The notes under the pieces: generated by a model
Seen by the model: the letters and a program-made list of their open reading frames with translations, nothing else
Told to the model about the DNA's origin: nothing
Databases searched by the model: none
Position numbers and translations under genes: made by a program
In this document: piece by piece, positions 11,045 through 23,312 of the stretch
How the letters are laid out: every line of letters begins with the position of its first letter
How positions within the stretch are numbered: position 1 is the stretch's first letter
From: Epiperipatus broadwayi
Lineage: Eukaryota; Onychophora; Udeonychophora; Euonychophora; Peripatidae
Reading direction: 5' to 3'
NCBI GenBank assembly: GCA_028023455.1
Contig: JAQFVV010000274.1
Span: 310,001-374,000, forward strand
DNA: 64,000 bases

Positions 11045-13910
11045 ATGATTTATATTCAGTGATCATTCTACATGATGAAAGAGTATCTTTTTGTTGGGTT
11101 TTGGGAAAATCAGGGCCTTGAGTTCAATCTGACAGAATTTTCTTTTTATTTCACTAGTAGGGAAACAACAATAATATATATATGAGCACAGCATTCTTTT
11201 GAAGATAAACTAAATCTATTATGTAATTTGGAAATATTAAGAAAAAAAATAATAATATAAATTTAATTTTGAGGTCATTTAGAAATAAATAAAATATTTC
11301 CCCATTATTTATCAATTGCAACCAGTTACTAAAAATTTATATTTGTTTATTTTTTTCATTATTATTGTTATAGTAGTAGTAAGTGCAATTATATATACCA
11401 CCATTACACATGTTTTTATATTCTCTTTCATCATATATTGAGTTAATAATAAAAACTATATATATATTGATGTGATCTATGACCAGTATTGTAACAGTCA
11501 GATTTGTACACTCATGCAACAAAATTCAGAGCCCAAGCAAAATATACCAAAGCTGACCGGAGTGAGGTGGTTGAGACCTCTAATCCGACCAAACTCCAAC
11601 TCATCTGCCAGTACTCCAAATTTAACACCTTATGAGTGACATTCCTGAGGCTACACTCAGTCCTCATTTAACCGCGAGCCGACATAGAACAGGAAGAAAC
11701 ACGAGACTTAAGATCATTACTAACCTAACTAAATAAGTGATATATAACACTCAACACTGTTAATCTTAACTACCAGACATACACATATAGCATATAAACT
11801 CATTAAGAAATTGGAGTAATGAACTGTGACATTTAATAATATACTGTGGATTGGATAAAATACTATGGATTGGATAAGATACTGTGGTTTGGCTTGATCT
11901 AGAGTCTGAGCAAGAAATATATACAACAGTTTATATTTAAAAAGATTTATTAAAGCAATAACAAATGATCTAACACAAAATATCATAATGGCAGGGATTG
12001 TATAATCTTCACAAGGAATTCAATACAGGCAAGCATGTTACAATAGTTGGGACTGTTATCAAGTACATCTGTTCCCTTTTAAACATATTACAATACATGT
12101 GTGTGTGAGTTATAGAGGTCATACCTAATTATTTAATATGCTCATCTTACGAATTTGACTTGCTTAAGTTAGGAGTTGATACTTTAGTAGAGATGATGAT
12201 GAGTACAGCCAGTTTTAATGGCTGTTATATATACTAATTAAATGAGCAACTAAATAAACTCAGTATGATGCAGATTCAACCTGATAACCCAGATTCAAAC
12301 TCCAGTCTAAAGCTGAATGATTAATTACTATGGGAAAAAGAACTGGTTACCATTAGGTCCACATATATGTGCTGTGGCGCTATATAAAATATTAAAGAAA
12401 TAAACTTGCAGTGCGAGTGAGTGGTTATTCAAGAGCTTTAGCATCAAATGCTCGGTTTGCTCTGAGACTGACGGTTTGCTGCTATTGATATATGAATATA
12501 AAGTTCAGGAAGTCGGATTGGCTTTAGGAAAAATCTGGGTCCGCATGCCCCAGTTCTAATGAAGATAGCCATAACCCGAACTAAATAAAGGGGCGGTTTG
12601 TTACCGTGAACCCTTGTCAGAGGCAGCAAAACGTTACACATGTAAGTGTACTATATAAAAACACACCCACAATGCACGCAATATATATATAAAGCAATAA
12701 GTATGCATATAATTAATTGCGCCTAAAACAGATAGCTTTTATCTGTCAAGCTAATTCAAAACAGTTCTTAAAATTAGCATTATAAGTATGCTAATAAAAT
12801 GGGCTTAAACTACATAAAAATAATCTAGTTAAGATCCTGAATCTGCATATAAATATTGTTAATTAAGGAGGGAAAGTATATTCGATGGGACTTAATACAA
12901 ACATTAGCAAATATACTTTATCATCTCTAGACAATATATATATCCCCTTCCGACTAATAGATATCAAAGGTTATAATATAAGATCGGTTAAGCAAACCTT
13001 AAAAAATACGATTTTACAATATATATATAACTATGATAATAATGAGTTGTTAGCGCATTCGTTTATTACCAATATTATAATTTCGAAACAATGATTTAAT
13101 AAAATAAACAATGCTTTTAAAATGTCTTAAGTGAAGATTACAATTATCTCCTTTATAAATTACTTACTTAGTTTCATTGTTTCGAAATCTGAGCATATTA
13201 TCACATATTAAACAACAAAATGCATTTAAACAAAATATTAAAATTACTGAAATTAGGCAAGACCGTTAGTTTGTAGGAATTGAAGAGAATAAATTTCGGA
13301 CATTTAATGAGTATAAAAAAAAATATGAAATCTTTTAATTTATAAAAGATTTCAGCAGTTTATAAAATTAAAGTAAGTGATTTTTTTTTTTTTTACATTT
13401 TATATAAAGTCACACAGATTGATAGTTTCTTTTTATAAGAGGGTAAAAATTAAAGAGTTTTTATAATTTAGATAGAACGTTCTTTTTAAAGTGTTATAAG
13501 AATTTATAGATTAAAGTTCATACTGCAGTTTTTAAAATTATTACCATCTCTGCCTCCTTGGTTGGACTTGAAGCGTATATCAATGATAGTGGCTGGAATA
13601 AGGCGTCTGACAGCAACATAATCTTCAGTGGCCTTTCAGATAGGTTAAATTTCTTCATATTCTCCATGCAGGTTGCTGGAAAGTCTATTCAAAGGTATGT
13701 TTAGAGGAACTGAGAGTAGCCATCTGGCTAAGGAGCCAGTAAATATATTATTTTACTCGGTCATTTTGGATTCTGGTCTCCACAATAATTTACAGGAAAG
13801 CAAGCCAAAGAATAATAATTAACTTAAAAATCTGCAATATTTATATTCCCTAGATCAAAAGCCAGCGACTATCTATTTTAAAACACAATTCAAACTTCCT
13901 CTAAGTTTTA
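11045..13910. other. AT-rich spacer with small repeats
   Basis: I see no gene. A 19-bp unit (ATACTGTGGATTGGATAAA) is repeated three times at 11841-11896. Slightly GC-richer patches lie at 11550-11680 and 12440-12640, and a short open frame at 12885-13094; none is recognisable. An exact 15-bp inverted repeat (13080-13094 and 13174-13188, TCGAAACAATG core) closes an 80-base loop. The piece at 13540-13760 is less AT-rich but also unidentified. Confidence 0.45.
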
Positions 13911-15618
13911 CAGCAGTCGGCCTCTTTTGATTCTGATCTTTTTTTTATCTTGTTGCCCAAACTTTTACTGGCTTGATCTGGGAAAACAAATTCATTACAA
14001 TCGTAATGAATTTGTAATGAGCTCTAGAACAATGTCAATAACCTAGGGACCATCTGATCCCACCTGCGAATTATTCTAAATTGTTTTATTACCAATCTGT
14101 GAATTTCGCATGTAATTGATAATTCAATTATTCTAAACGTTTTATTACCAACCTGTGAATTTCGCAGGTGATTTATAATTCATTTAACCTTTTCGATGTT
14201 AGTTACGGAGACGCCACGTCTTTTGAAAAATTTTTGTCTGTATGCGACGCGATGTGATGCGTTTAATGGTTGCATGCGCCATCTCTTGGTCAATTTTGGT
14301 CGCAATTTCTTCATTTTAGACTTATTTGATAGGAAATTCAATGCTTTCAATTTTAGTTCTAAAAACATCCGCATATAGTGTTATACTTTTTCAAAAAAAT
14401 CAATAATTTTGAGAGCCGACTTGTTACACCCCTCTGTCTTTGTTCTCTGATTGGATACTACCAAATCTTCTAGGCGTGTTTCTAAATGACAGATTGACAA
14501 ACGAGCAACACTAACAAAGACAATTCACGTTATACACATTCGTAATGATTTTGTTGTAATAATTACATTTATTGCAATTTTTTATGTTCACAAATAATAA
14601 AATATAGTTCTCTATCAAAATATAAAGTTTGACTCGGAAAATTTTAAATATTAGAAGAAAAATACATTTGGAGAAATATCCGTAACAAAAAATAATTATT
14701 GCTACATAACGTAATCAGGAAATTCCTAAGGCGTGTTAACGTAATCAGGAAATTCCTAAGGCGTGTTTCTAAATGAAGATTCAGACACGACAACGAAGCT
14801 GTGTACGTTCGTAATTGAAGTAAATAATAACATCTATCGTAATTTTTTACATTCATAAATAAGATTTGATGTTACTTTATGGAAATATAAAGTTTGATTT
14901 GGAAAATTTTAAATTTTAAAAGAGAAATAAGCAAACTGGAAATAAAAAGAGAATTACTCGACCGCTGTTGATCTGAATAACGGCACAATCATTGGTTGAG
15001 TTATAATTTTTTTGTTTTACTGCTAACTATTTTTTACACATTTTTTACATATTTTTTGACAGTTATTAACATTATTTTTATTTTTTCGTTACATTTAACC
15101 AATTTGAATCTAAAATTATTTAATTTTTAGAAGCTGAATTAAAAAAATTCTGTGTATTTTAGATTAATATTTTAACAAAAGAACTGATTGCAAATGACAC
15201 AGACCAATCACATTGTTCTCAGATTTAAGTAGAGGGCCACTAGCTAAAAGAATCAGTTTAAGTAGAGGGCCAATAGCTAAAATCTTCAGTGAAAGGGTTA
15301 AACCAAACTTGTTAAAGAATATTTAGCTACATTTTCTAAACAAAATAACCCTTATACAATATATTATTTATATAAATGATGCAATATATCTATACAAAAA
15401 TTAATATCACTATCATTTATAGGTGCTTGTATGTGTGACAATAAACATACAACTGTTTGAATGCATATAAAACTGTGATTACATATATAACTGTGTAAAT
15501 GAATATATCGCTGTGTGGATATATACACAATTGCACTAAAGAATGTTTAAAACCGGCATAGATGTGTCTATGGAGACATAACGGTGAAACAGATAGAAGG
15601 ACAGTAATATCTGTTTCA
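13911..15618 (-). repeat. 3' LTR of the Gypsy element, split by an insertion
   Basis: It matches the other LTR base for base in long stretches once the 1114 bases at 14188-15301 (insert plus duplicated TTAA) are removed, leaving 594 bp. On the element strand it starts TGAAACAGATA and is preceded by a purine-rich AGTTTGGGGAAA at about 15630-15619, the expected polypurine tract. Confidence 0.9.
14188..15297. mobile_element. piggyBac-like (TTAA) non-autonomous DNA transposon
   Basis: The 1110-bp insert is flanked by TTAA at 14184-14187 and 15298-15301. The undisturbed right LTR has a single TTAA at this point, so the insertion site is certain. The ends are CCTTTTC on the left and GAAAGGG on the right, which read as CCYTTTC inward from both sides, as in piggyBac elements; Kolobok also uses TTAA. 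Inside is a 30-bp unit repeated twice (about 14708-14767). A sequence around GGCGTGTTTCTAAATGA appears twice about 300 bp apart, and AAGTAGAGGGCCA occurs twice near the right end. No transposase is encoded; the 64-codon frame at 14180-14374 starts in the element and looks accidental. Confidence 0.75.
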
Positions 15619-16092
15619 TTTCCCCAAACTTACCAAAAAAAAATACATGAAAAAAAAAGATTTTACTTGGTGAAGAATATCCCTCAATAATACCACTATT
15701 TCATAACAAAACAAATGATGAAACAAAATATTACTTGCAAAAATTTTACCTTGCCTGGCTGTCTGGTCTTAAAGTGATGACAGTACACTGATACCATTAT
15801 GACTAAAGTCTAAGGCTATACACATCTACCTATAACTGGCTATACTAATGCTATTTGGCTATGCTAATTTGCTAAACATGTGGTTATTACATATATATGA
15901 GCACACAAAATTTTAATATGTATATACTGTTGGGTTGGAATAATATAACACCAATTAGCTAACTAATTTGATAAATATCACCTATATAGAAGAACACAAT
16001 ATATATGTCTAACTACTGGGGTAGGGCAATTCTATAAATGATCATGCATCATCTTTGTAGAATCTAGGGATAATAATCAAAACTAATCCTAC

Positions 16093-17172
16093 CTAAGTTG
16101 GATCTGGGGTTTGATAAAAAGGCTTTAGGCTGTGGGCATTATATGTCCCTGTTATGGTCCCCCGGTCTTCCAATAAAAAGGCATTGTTTCCATAATCTTT
16201 CTTGATTATGTATGGTCCCTTATATAAAGGGAAAAACTTTTTGTATTCCTTTAACTGTTTATTGCTAGCTTGTGGTGTATGCACCCACACCTGATCTCCC
16301 ACATGGAAGATATGGCAGTCTCCCTTCATTTTCTTCCTCCTGGCAGCCACATGGTCCAAGTTAGCCTTTGCCCTTGACCTGTCTTTCTCGGGGTCTATGA
16401 TTGAATTTCCAGCTGGAAGTGGCACCCCAATCATGGGTTGGCAGGGTTTGCCATAGTGGAGTCGTGATGGAGGAAACCCGGTAGATTCATTCCGAGTATT
16501 ATCTATATGACTGAGGATCACCCCAGTTTGGTTGACCCATCCTCTATGGTTTGAGCCCACATGTGTCCGATATAGTCTTCCAATCTCCCTCATTACCCTT
16601 TCACAAGGGTTTGACTGGGGTTCCTTATTGATGTGAGTACGTGTTTAATGTCTTGCCTCTTCACCCAGGCCTTCCATTCTCTGGATGTGAATGCCGATCC
16701 GTGGTCTGACAATATAGTTTCTGGCTTTCCCACAGTTGGAAATTGCATTCTCTCCAAAACCCGAATGGCACACCTTGTATCTGCTCTCAATACTGGATAT
16801 GCTTCGACATACTTTGAGAACACATCATAGGTTACCAGTAAATATCGGAACATCTTATATGATGGTAATGGTCCATAGTGGTCTATTGCCAGGAGCTCCT
16901 TTGGCCCTGAAGGCATTATCGGTGAGATTGGACCCACATATGATCTGTTGGGAGGCTTATCCCTAGCACAAATTTCACACCTGGATAGCCCTCAGAACCC
17001 CTGCATATACATTTGGCCAATGAAATTGGCATCTGACTGCCTCCTCGGTCTTCCACAATCCATAATGGCCTACTAGCTTATGTATGTACTGAACCAACTG
17101 GAACCTGAGGTCTGGGGTCACTAATATTTTCCAAGAGTCCTCTGTTTGAGGGCACATCCTTCTCATCTGCAA
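16093..17172 (-). pseudogene. Gypsy integrase (zinc-binding, catalytic core, C-terminal domain)
   Basis: Three pieces in order on the minus strand make one integrase. At 17172-16975 is the H2C2 zinc-binding part, with HKLVGHYGLWKTEE and FHWPNVYAG. At 16937-16593 is the catalytic core: first Asp in AIDHYGPLP, second Asp in ILSDHGSAF. A one-base shift near 16600-16615 moves the rest, including the conserved Glu before VMREIGRLYR, to the next frame (16593-16093). That last piece ends with the SH3-like C-terminal domain: VGDQVWVHTPQ, FPLYKGPYII and AHSLKPFY. A further interruption lies at 16937-16975. No chromodomain is visible. The enzyme would insert the cDNA copy, but this one cannot be made as a single protein. 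Confidence 0.88.
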
Positions 17173-17241
17173 GATACCATTCCTTATTCGGAACTTTCTT
17201 GTAATGTCCTGGTCCCTTTTATTTAAAGGCGTTCCTTGGCC

Positions 17242-17865
17242 TCACAGTCGGTCCATTATTTTTTTGTATTCCGGGTGCTTTTCTTGCCAGTAAGGGAGAT
17301 TTTTCAACTGGGTTTCTATAGGGTCACTCACAACATTCATGATGATACCTTGAGGTTCTGCGCCCAATGGGGGGTTGTCAGGTTTAATAGCCACCGGGTG
17401 CCTACTAAGTACATCAGCGACTACGTTCTCCGGGCCAGGACAATAAATGACCTGATAATCAAATCTCTGCAAGGACAGGCTCCACCGAATGAGACGGTCA
17501 TTTGTCAGGTAGCTCCTGTTTAAGAATTCCAGACAACGATGATCAGTCACAATAATAACCTAGGAACCAATCAGAAACTGCTTAAACTTCTCACAGCCCC
17601 AGATAATAGCTAATGCTTCCCTCTCAGTGACGGTATAGTTTTGTTCAGGTCCTTTCAAGGCACGACTACTAAAATATAAAACCCATTGCTGTTGTGCAAG
17701 ATTTATTTGAAATAACACTACCCCCAAGCCAAGGCGGCTGCTGTCCATCTGCAGATAAAAAGGTGCAGCCAAGTCTGGGTGGTACAACTTGACTGTCTGA
17801 AGGAATGTTTTCTTTATCTGACGGAAACTCACACTCCTGCCTCTCAGTCCACTCCGACTTTGCAT
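17242..17865 (-). pseudogene. Gypsy RNase H domain
   Basis: Two overlapping pieces on the minus strand hold the RNase H that removes RNA from the RNA/cDNA hybrid. The first has AAPFYLQMDSSRLGLGVVLF (first catalytic Asp) and TVTEREALAIIWGCEKFKQF (Glu). The second, after a stop at about 17560, has IVTDHRCLEFLN and ENVVADVLSRHP (later Asp residues). Positions and spacing match Ty3/Gypsy elements, lying between RT and integrase. Confidence 0.88.
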
Positions 17866-18513
17866 CTTTCCGTATCAAATCCACTAAGGTGGATGTATCC
17901 TGGGCAAAGGCCGGGTAGAATCGGTGGTAGTAATTGCATAACCCCAGAAAAGGCCGCACCTGTTTGCGAGTGGTCAGTGTAGGAAATTTCTCAATTGCCT
18001 CTACTTTATCTGGGTGTGTCCGAACCCCTTCTCCATTGACAACATGCCCCAAAAATGATATTTCCCGCCGAGCAAAACAACTTTTTTTTAGGTTGACTGT
18101 CACATTCCTCTGTATGCACTCTTGAAAGAACCCCCGCAAGTGGCACAGGTGCTCCTCCAGATCTCTGGAAGCAATCACATCATCATCCATGTAACACACA
18201 CTATACCTTTTTACATGGTCTGAAAGAGTCTTGTCAAGGCACCTCATCAGACCAGCACCACTGTTGATCAGACCAAATGGGACCCTTCTGAAAACGTGTG
18301 TGACCACCATACCGAAATGCTGTATATTTGGTCAAGGCACCTCATCAGACCAGCACCACTGTTGATCAGACCAAATGGGACCCTTCTGAAAACATGTGTG
18401 TGACCACCATACCGAAATGCTGTATATTTACGATCTCGAGGATCTAGCACCATCTGCCAGTAGCTGGAGGTGAGGTCTAATGTGGAGAAAAAACTCTTCC
18501 CGGACAACCGCAT
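17669..18513 (-). pseudogene. Gypsy reverse transcriptase palm and thumb
   Basis: The minus-strand frame 18513-18268 gives SFFSTLDLTSSYWQMVLDP, the motif with the first catalytic Asp, then FRRVPFGLINSGAGLMRCLD. The frame 18310-17669 repeats that last part, then has VCYMDDDVIASRDLEEHL (catalytic YxDD), FLGHVVNGEGVRTHPDKVEA and FLGLCNYYHRFYP, all standard Ty3/Gypsy motifs. The overlap comes from a 98-bp tandem duplication (18233-18429) which breaks the frame. The enzyme copies the element RNA into cDNA; this copy is dead. Confidence 0.9.
18233..18429. repeat. 98-bp tandem duplication within the RT gene
   Basis: Bases 18233-18330 and 18331-18429 are nearly identical copies, each from GTCAAGGCACCTCATCAG to GAAATGCTGTATATTT. 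They differ by one substitution and a small length change in a GTGTGT run. The copy number is one in intact elements because the RT motif is unique, so this is a local duplication. Confidence 0.92.
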
Positions 18514-18559
18514 AAAAATCTCCTGAATCCGTGGTGGTGCATCCCTCTCAGGGATAGTG

Positions 18560-19303
18560 ATCCTGTTTAATTGCCTCGCATCCAGGCAGATCCTGACAGA
18601 CCCATCTTTTTTTTTACCACAACCAATGGGTTATTGTATGGTGAAGGACTTTTTTCAATAACCCCCAGTCTACCATTTGTTGTATTTGAGCATCAACTGC
18701 TTTCTGATATTGGAGTGGGATTGGGTAAGTCCGGGTCTGAAAGTATGTCTTTTCCTTGACCCTGATCCTATGAGTATACCCCTGGATTGTTCCTGGGGCA
18801 TTGGAAAATGCTTTCTGGTTATCCTTCAAGACCATCCTCAGCCCCATTCGTTCCTCTGGTTGAATAAGAGAGGTCTCGGCAGTTTTTGTTGTGATCAAGG
18901 TGTCATCTATGTCTAAACTCATATATTGTACTCGGCCCCCAACCTGGCTGGACAAGCCTTCAATACCAATGCTCTCCTGATACAGGGTCACCATATTACC
19001 CTCATAGCTGATTGTGCATCTATGTCGGTTCAGAAAATTTGCACCAATTACCACCTCCTGTAGCAACCCATCCATCACTAGAAATGGGTGGCCAATCATA
19101 GTCTGTCCCCACTTCAGGTCCAACCACACCTGGTACCCTTCTGTTTTGTTTTTTTTTCCATTGGCCATCATCAACTGAAAAGCCCTGACAGGCAACTTTG
19201 GGACCGTAGGTGCTTGAACCTCCAGCCAAGTCCACCATTTCTTTGAGATCAAGGACATTTGGCTACCTGTGTCCACTAATGCAGACACACTCTTCTTACA
19301 CAC
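18560..19303 (-). pseudogene. Gypsy aspartic protease and N-terminal reverse transcriptase
   Basis: The frame 19303-18614 on the minus strand opens with KKSVSALVDTGSQMSLI, where DTG is the retroviral-type aspartic protease active site, and VVIGANFLNRHRCTISY fits the second conserved block of the protease. It continues into the RT linker with TYPIPLQYQKAVDAQ and QMVDWGLLKK. A shift in the T-rich stretch at about 18608-18615 moves the next RT motif (DGSVRICLDARQLNRIT, about 18605-18555) to another frame. The coding sequence starts only about nine bases inside the LTR boundary, so gag and the primer-binding site are missing. Confidence 0.88.
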
Positions 19304-19311
19304 CTCAATGC

Positions 19312-19905
19312 CAGCAGTCGGCCTCTTTTGATTCTGATCTTTTTTTTATCTTGTTGCCCAAACTTTTACTGGCTTGATCTGGGAAAACAAATTCATTACA
19401 ATCGTAATGAATTTGTAATGAGCTCTAGAACAATGTCAATAACCTAGGGACCATCTGATCCCACCTGCAAATTATTCTAAATTGTTTTATTACCAATCTG
19501 TGAATTTCGCATGTAATTGATAATTCAATTATTCTAAATGTTTTGTTACCAATCTGTGAATTTCGCATGTGATTTATAGTTCATTTAAACCAAACTTGTT
19601 AAAGAATATTTAGCTACATTTTCTAAACAAAATAACCCTTATACAATATATTATTTATATAAATGATGCAATATATCTATACAAAAATTAATATCACTAT
19701 CATTTATAGGTGCTTGTATGTGTGACAATAAACATACAACTGTTTGAATGCATATAAAACTGTGATTACATATATAACTGTGTAAATGAATATATCGCTA
19801 TGTGGATATATACACATTTGCACTAAAGAATGTTTAAAACCAGCATAAATGTGTCTATGGAGACATAAAGGTGAAACAGATAGAAGGACAGTAATATCTG
19901 TTTCA
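19312..19905 (-). repeat. 5' LTR of the Gypsy element (uninterrupted)
   Basis: This 594-bp LTR starts (minus strand) TGAAACAGATA and ends CCGACTGCTG. It ends in TG rather than the canonical CA and abuts protease coding sequence instead of a primer-binding site. It serves as the empty-site reference for the TTAA element in the other LTR. Confidence 0.9.
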
Positions 19906-21455
19906 GTATATATTGCAGATTTTTGAATGGTGGTATAATTGTATGTATAGAAGTTAGCTAATTTAAATTGCAAACATAAATTTTGTATGCATTTTACTTT
20001 GATCGCCAACTCCCTTGTCTGTTTACTATCACAGTATACTAATTGCTCCGATTTAATTTTTGTTCCATCAGCATAATGAATTTTGGAAGTTTCTTTTCCA
20101 CATTTCTCTTGGAAGAAGCATTATATGATTTTCTCTGCTTATTTCCAATATTACCATTAGAAAGCGTTTACTCACTTTATTTACATTAGAAACTAACTCA
20201 CTTCAGAGCCATCTATTGTAAAGCTAAGTAATTAACAGCTATCAGTTGTTCATGATATGTAATTCTCCCTATCTCTATAACCAAATAGTGGCTCTTGTCC
20301 CCCGTGAAAAGCATTGGTTGCTCCTCTAGGTTTGGGTATTAACATGTTTGATTAATATCTACTGATAATTCAAGCTCACAATAGATGGCTCTGAAGTAGG
20401 GAATGAATTATTGCTCTTAATTTGGATAAATGTTTATTATCAGTAGTTTTATTTGTTTTATGTTGACACTTTACAATCTCCATAATAATTATTACCTGTG
20501 GTACTTGCAAACTAATTTAATTATTTGTCCTGCTGTTAATTATTTATATGTAAAAAAACTATCATGAAATTATAATGTTGATTTATAATTGTATCATGTC
20601 AACTACCATTTAAAAAAAGCAGCTATCTGTATATCCAATGGCATACTTTCAAGTTCAGTGCTAAAGTTTTAAGTAAGCTTTAGTATATAAATTTTATGCC
20701 ATAAGAATTGAATAGTAGTATTAAATATTATGATTGTATTAATGTATTGCATGGTTTACTACAGTAGTAGAATGATGGACTCTGGAACTATGATCTACAA
20801 ATCACAGTTCAAACTAGGGTTCCATATATCATGTGATATGTTAGGCAATAAAGCTTATTGGGTTTATTTATTATTGTATTTATTTAAAAATCAATGAATT
20901 CAGGTTGATATGTTATGTCACTGTATGTATATATATATGTGTGTGTACTTTCTTACTTTCTCATGCTACATTCGGTAAGAAAGTATTCGTGTGGAGAAAG
21001 ATTCGTATATGGAAGGCACTGATTATTTTTATGCATGTTTTGCAAAATTGTTTACTGGTAGTTCAGAAACACTCTTATTCAATTATTGGGTGGGAGCGAT
21101 CAATGGTACCATAGGCAAGCAATTTGTACTTTATGCTTAGCCATTGTAACTTTCAAGGCCAATCCATATACAATCTTTTAATATATAAATACTGCCCTTG
21201 CCATGAAAATATTTGTTAATATGTAAACGAATAGTTACTGTCATTGTATAAGCTATGTAATTTATTTTGTATAATCTATTTATTTTATTGTATGTATAAT
21301 TTATAATGCGTTATTTGTGTATTTATTTTTATTATGTAATATGATTATTTTTTGTACTTATCTCTGCATGGATTAAAATGGTAAACTTTGTTTTAAGATG
21401 TAAATTAATGTTAATAAAAGATATCATATTACTTTTTAATACTCGTGAATTTAGA

Positions 21456-21495
<40 letters not shown>

Positions 21496-21956
21496 GAAAA
21501 ATCATTTCGATTTTATCTTGCATTAACTTAATATTTTATTATTTGTGTACATTAAACTTGAGAGTTATATTCTCTGAACATTTATATCTTATATCTACGA
21601 TGGTCCTTCTTCATAAAAGATAAATGAAAAAACCTATTATTATACATAGTTCTCCGACTAATTTTCATTATATATTTCTCAACATCTTGCCAAGCACACA
21701 CATTTATTTATTATGGAATTAGTATATATAGACAGACAGACAGATAGATAGATTTTTTACGGAAATGATATATGTATATATGAAGCACAATATTCATTAA
21801 GTAAAATTTTGAGATAAAATAATAGAACAAATGGAAGAAACAGCAATACTTTTATTATTGATTCACAACTTTTATAATTACTTAGTTACTCTATCATATA
21901 ATACTTTTTCTAGGAATCCTCTTTAAATATATCTATGCACATGTTCGACGTGTAAC
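19906..21956. other. AT-rich spacer with dispersed repeats
   Basis: No gene seen. It contains a perfect 19-bp inverted repeat (20201-20219 with 20378-20396, core AGAGCCATCTATTG), which closes a 158-base loop and may be the end of a small foldback element. It also has a tRNA-like repeat at about 20745-20840 and an (ATT)n microsatellite at about 21460-21493. Confidence 0.5.
20745..20840 (+). repeat. tRNA-like repeat unit (same family as the 53.9-54.7 kb array)
   Basis: The stretch GTAGTAGAATGATGGACTCT ... ATCACAGTTCAAACTAGG aligns with the unit of the tandem array at 53.9-54.7 kb (GCATGCTTTGCTGCAGTGGT, GGCAGACTCTGGAGCTC). GTTCAAACT resembles a B box. It is a single degenerate copy. Confidence 0.5.
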
Positions 21957-22430
21957 AATTTAATTCCAGGAATACACCTTTGTAAAATATGTGTGGGAGT
22001 GTACACTAGTGGCTACTGTCATAGTCACTTTGTGCCTCTATATGCTGGCTACAATAGCATTCCCATTTCTGGAAGCACTTCTGGAACTCAATTTTAGAAA
22101 TACTGTCGGTTATATTAGAAAATTTTTGTCCTTTTAAAGCAGTTTTTAATTTTGGAATAGATGAATAGGCAGGATAGTCGAATTGTGTAATTGATTTTTT
22201 GGCCAAAAAGTTTCTCACAATGAGAATACGATGACCCATTTTTATGCCAAGGTCCACACGCGAATATTTTTTATATTCTCGATAGCTAACCAACTAATTC
22301 TATCAGCTTAAAATGTACACACATGTTAGCTCTAACATGTTCAAATATGAATGTTTAATACTCATGTGATTTCGATACAATTAGGTCCATAGGTGACACC
22401 ACACAGCCATTCCGGGAATTCAATTGCCAC
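21957..22430 (-). pseudogene. mariner-like transposase C-terminal remnant
   Basis: The minus-strand frame 22293-22006 gives HRILIVRNFLAKKSITQFDY, then PKLKTALKGQKFSNITD, and KIEFQKCFQKWE ending in IEAQSDYDSSH. This order (FLA...I..LDHPPYS, then PKLK..LKG..F, then FQ.CF..W) is the C-terminal third of mariner transposases. The segment between PAYS and PKLK, which carries the last catalytic Asp in intact mariners, is missing, so it is an internally deleted relic. Imperfect inverted ends, CAATTTAATTCCAGGAAT near 21957 and ATTCCGGGAATTCAATTG near 22408-22425, may be the element termini, which would make it a MITE-sized deletion derivative. Confidence 0.75.
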
Positions 22431-23079
22431 ATGTAGTATATTGAATTATATCCAAGAATTTTCTCCAGGATTAGGAAGTTTAATAATTTTCAATGTTAAC
22501 ACATTTACCTGTATTCAGCCTTAACTCAAACATTTTTTTATATATCATACATCGAAATCCTAATTCAAAACAAAATAATTATATAGAAAAACAACGATAT
22601 TAATTTCAGTGGTTTTATTTTTTTTCACATGAAAGCAAATATTGAATAACTATCAAAAAATAAGAAATTATTATAAAAGGCAATTTTCTCTTTCTTAATC
22701 TAATTTTTTTTGTTTATATCGCATATACAATATGTGCATACACCTATACTTAAGAATAATTGGTAGGATTAAAATTGAAAAGAAGATGTATGTATTTGGT
22801 GTTTCTGATCATTTCAGTAGTATTTGATGTGATAAAGATAACTTATGGACTCTATATTATCTTATTAATTTCATCAATGGTCCTCTTACATAGTATATTA
22901 AAAATAATACAGTTTGTGATTATTCACGAATTTGATACCCCTGAGGTGATTTGGGAGCGAATATTTTGATACGAAAGACTGCTATATATGATTTTTAGAA
23001 CAAAGAAAGCACAAAACTTTTGTTTTCAACAGCCTCAATTTTTTATACTAATGAATTTTATAGATATGAAAACTTTGCA

Positions 23080-23080
<1 letters not shown>
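22431..23080. other. AT-rich spacer
   Basis: Nothing recognisable; only short chance frames. Confidence 0.5.

Positions 23081-23312
<232 letters not shown>

Larger units (their letters stand above)
13911..19905 (-). mobile_element. Ty3/Gypsy LTR retrotransposon, gag-less and interrupted
   Basis: Two matching LTRs (13911-15618 and 19312-19905) flank, on the minus strand, protease, reverse transcriptase, RNase H and integrase in the order typical of Ty3/Gypsy elements. Several frameshifts, a tandem duplication in the RT and the absence of gag make it non-functional. The 3' LTR is split by a TTAA-flanked element. By eye the LTRs differ at roughly a dozen positions in 594 bases, so insertion was fairly recent but not fresh. 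I could not find matching target-site duplications: the flanks are TTTTA on the left and GTATA on the right. Confidence 0.9.

Noticed and set aside
16633-16966. Plus-strand frames across the Gypsy integrase
   Set aside because: They are antisense shadows of the minus-strand integrase, whose motifs are clear.
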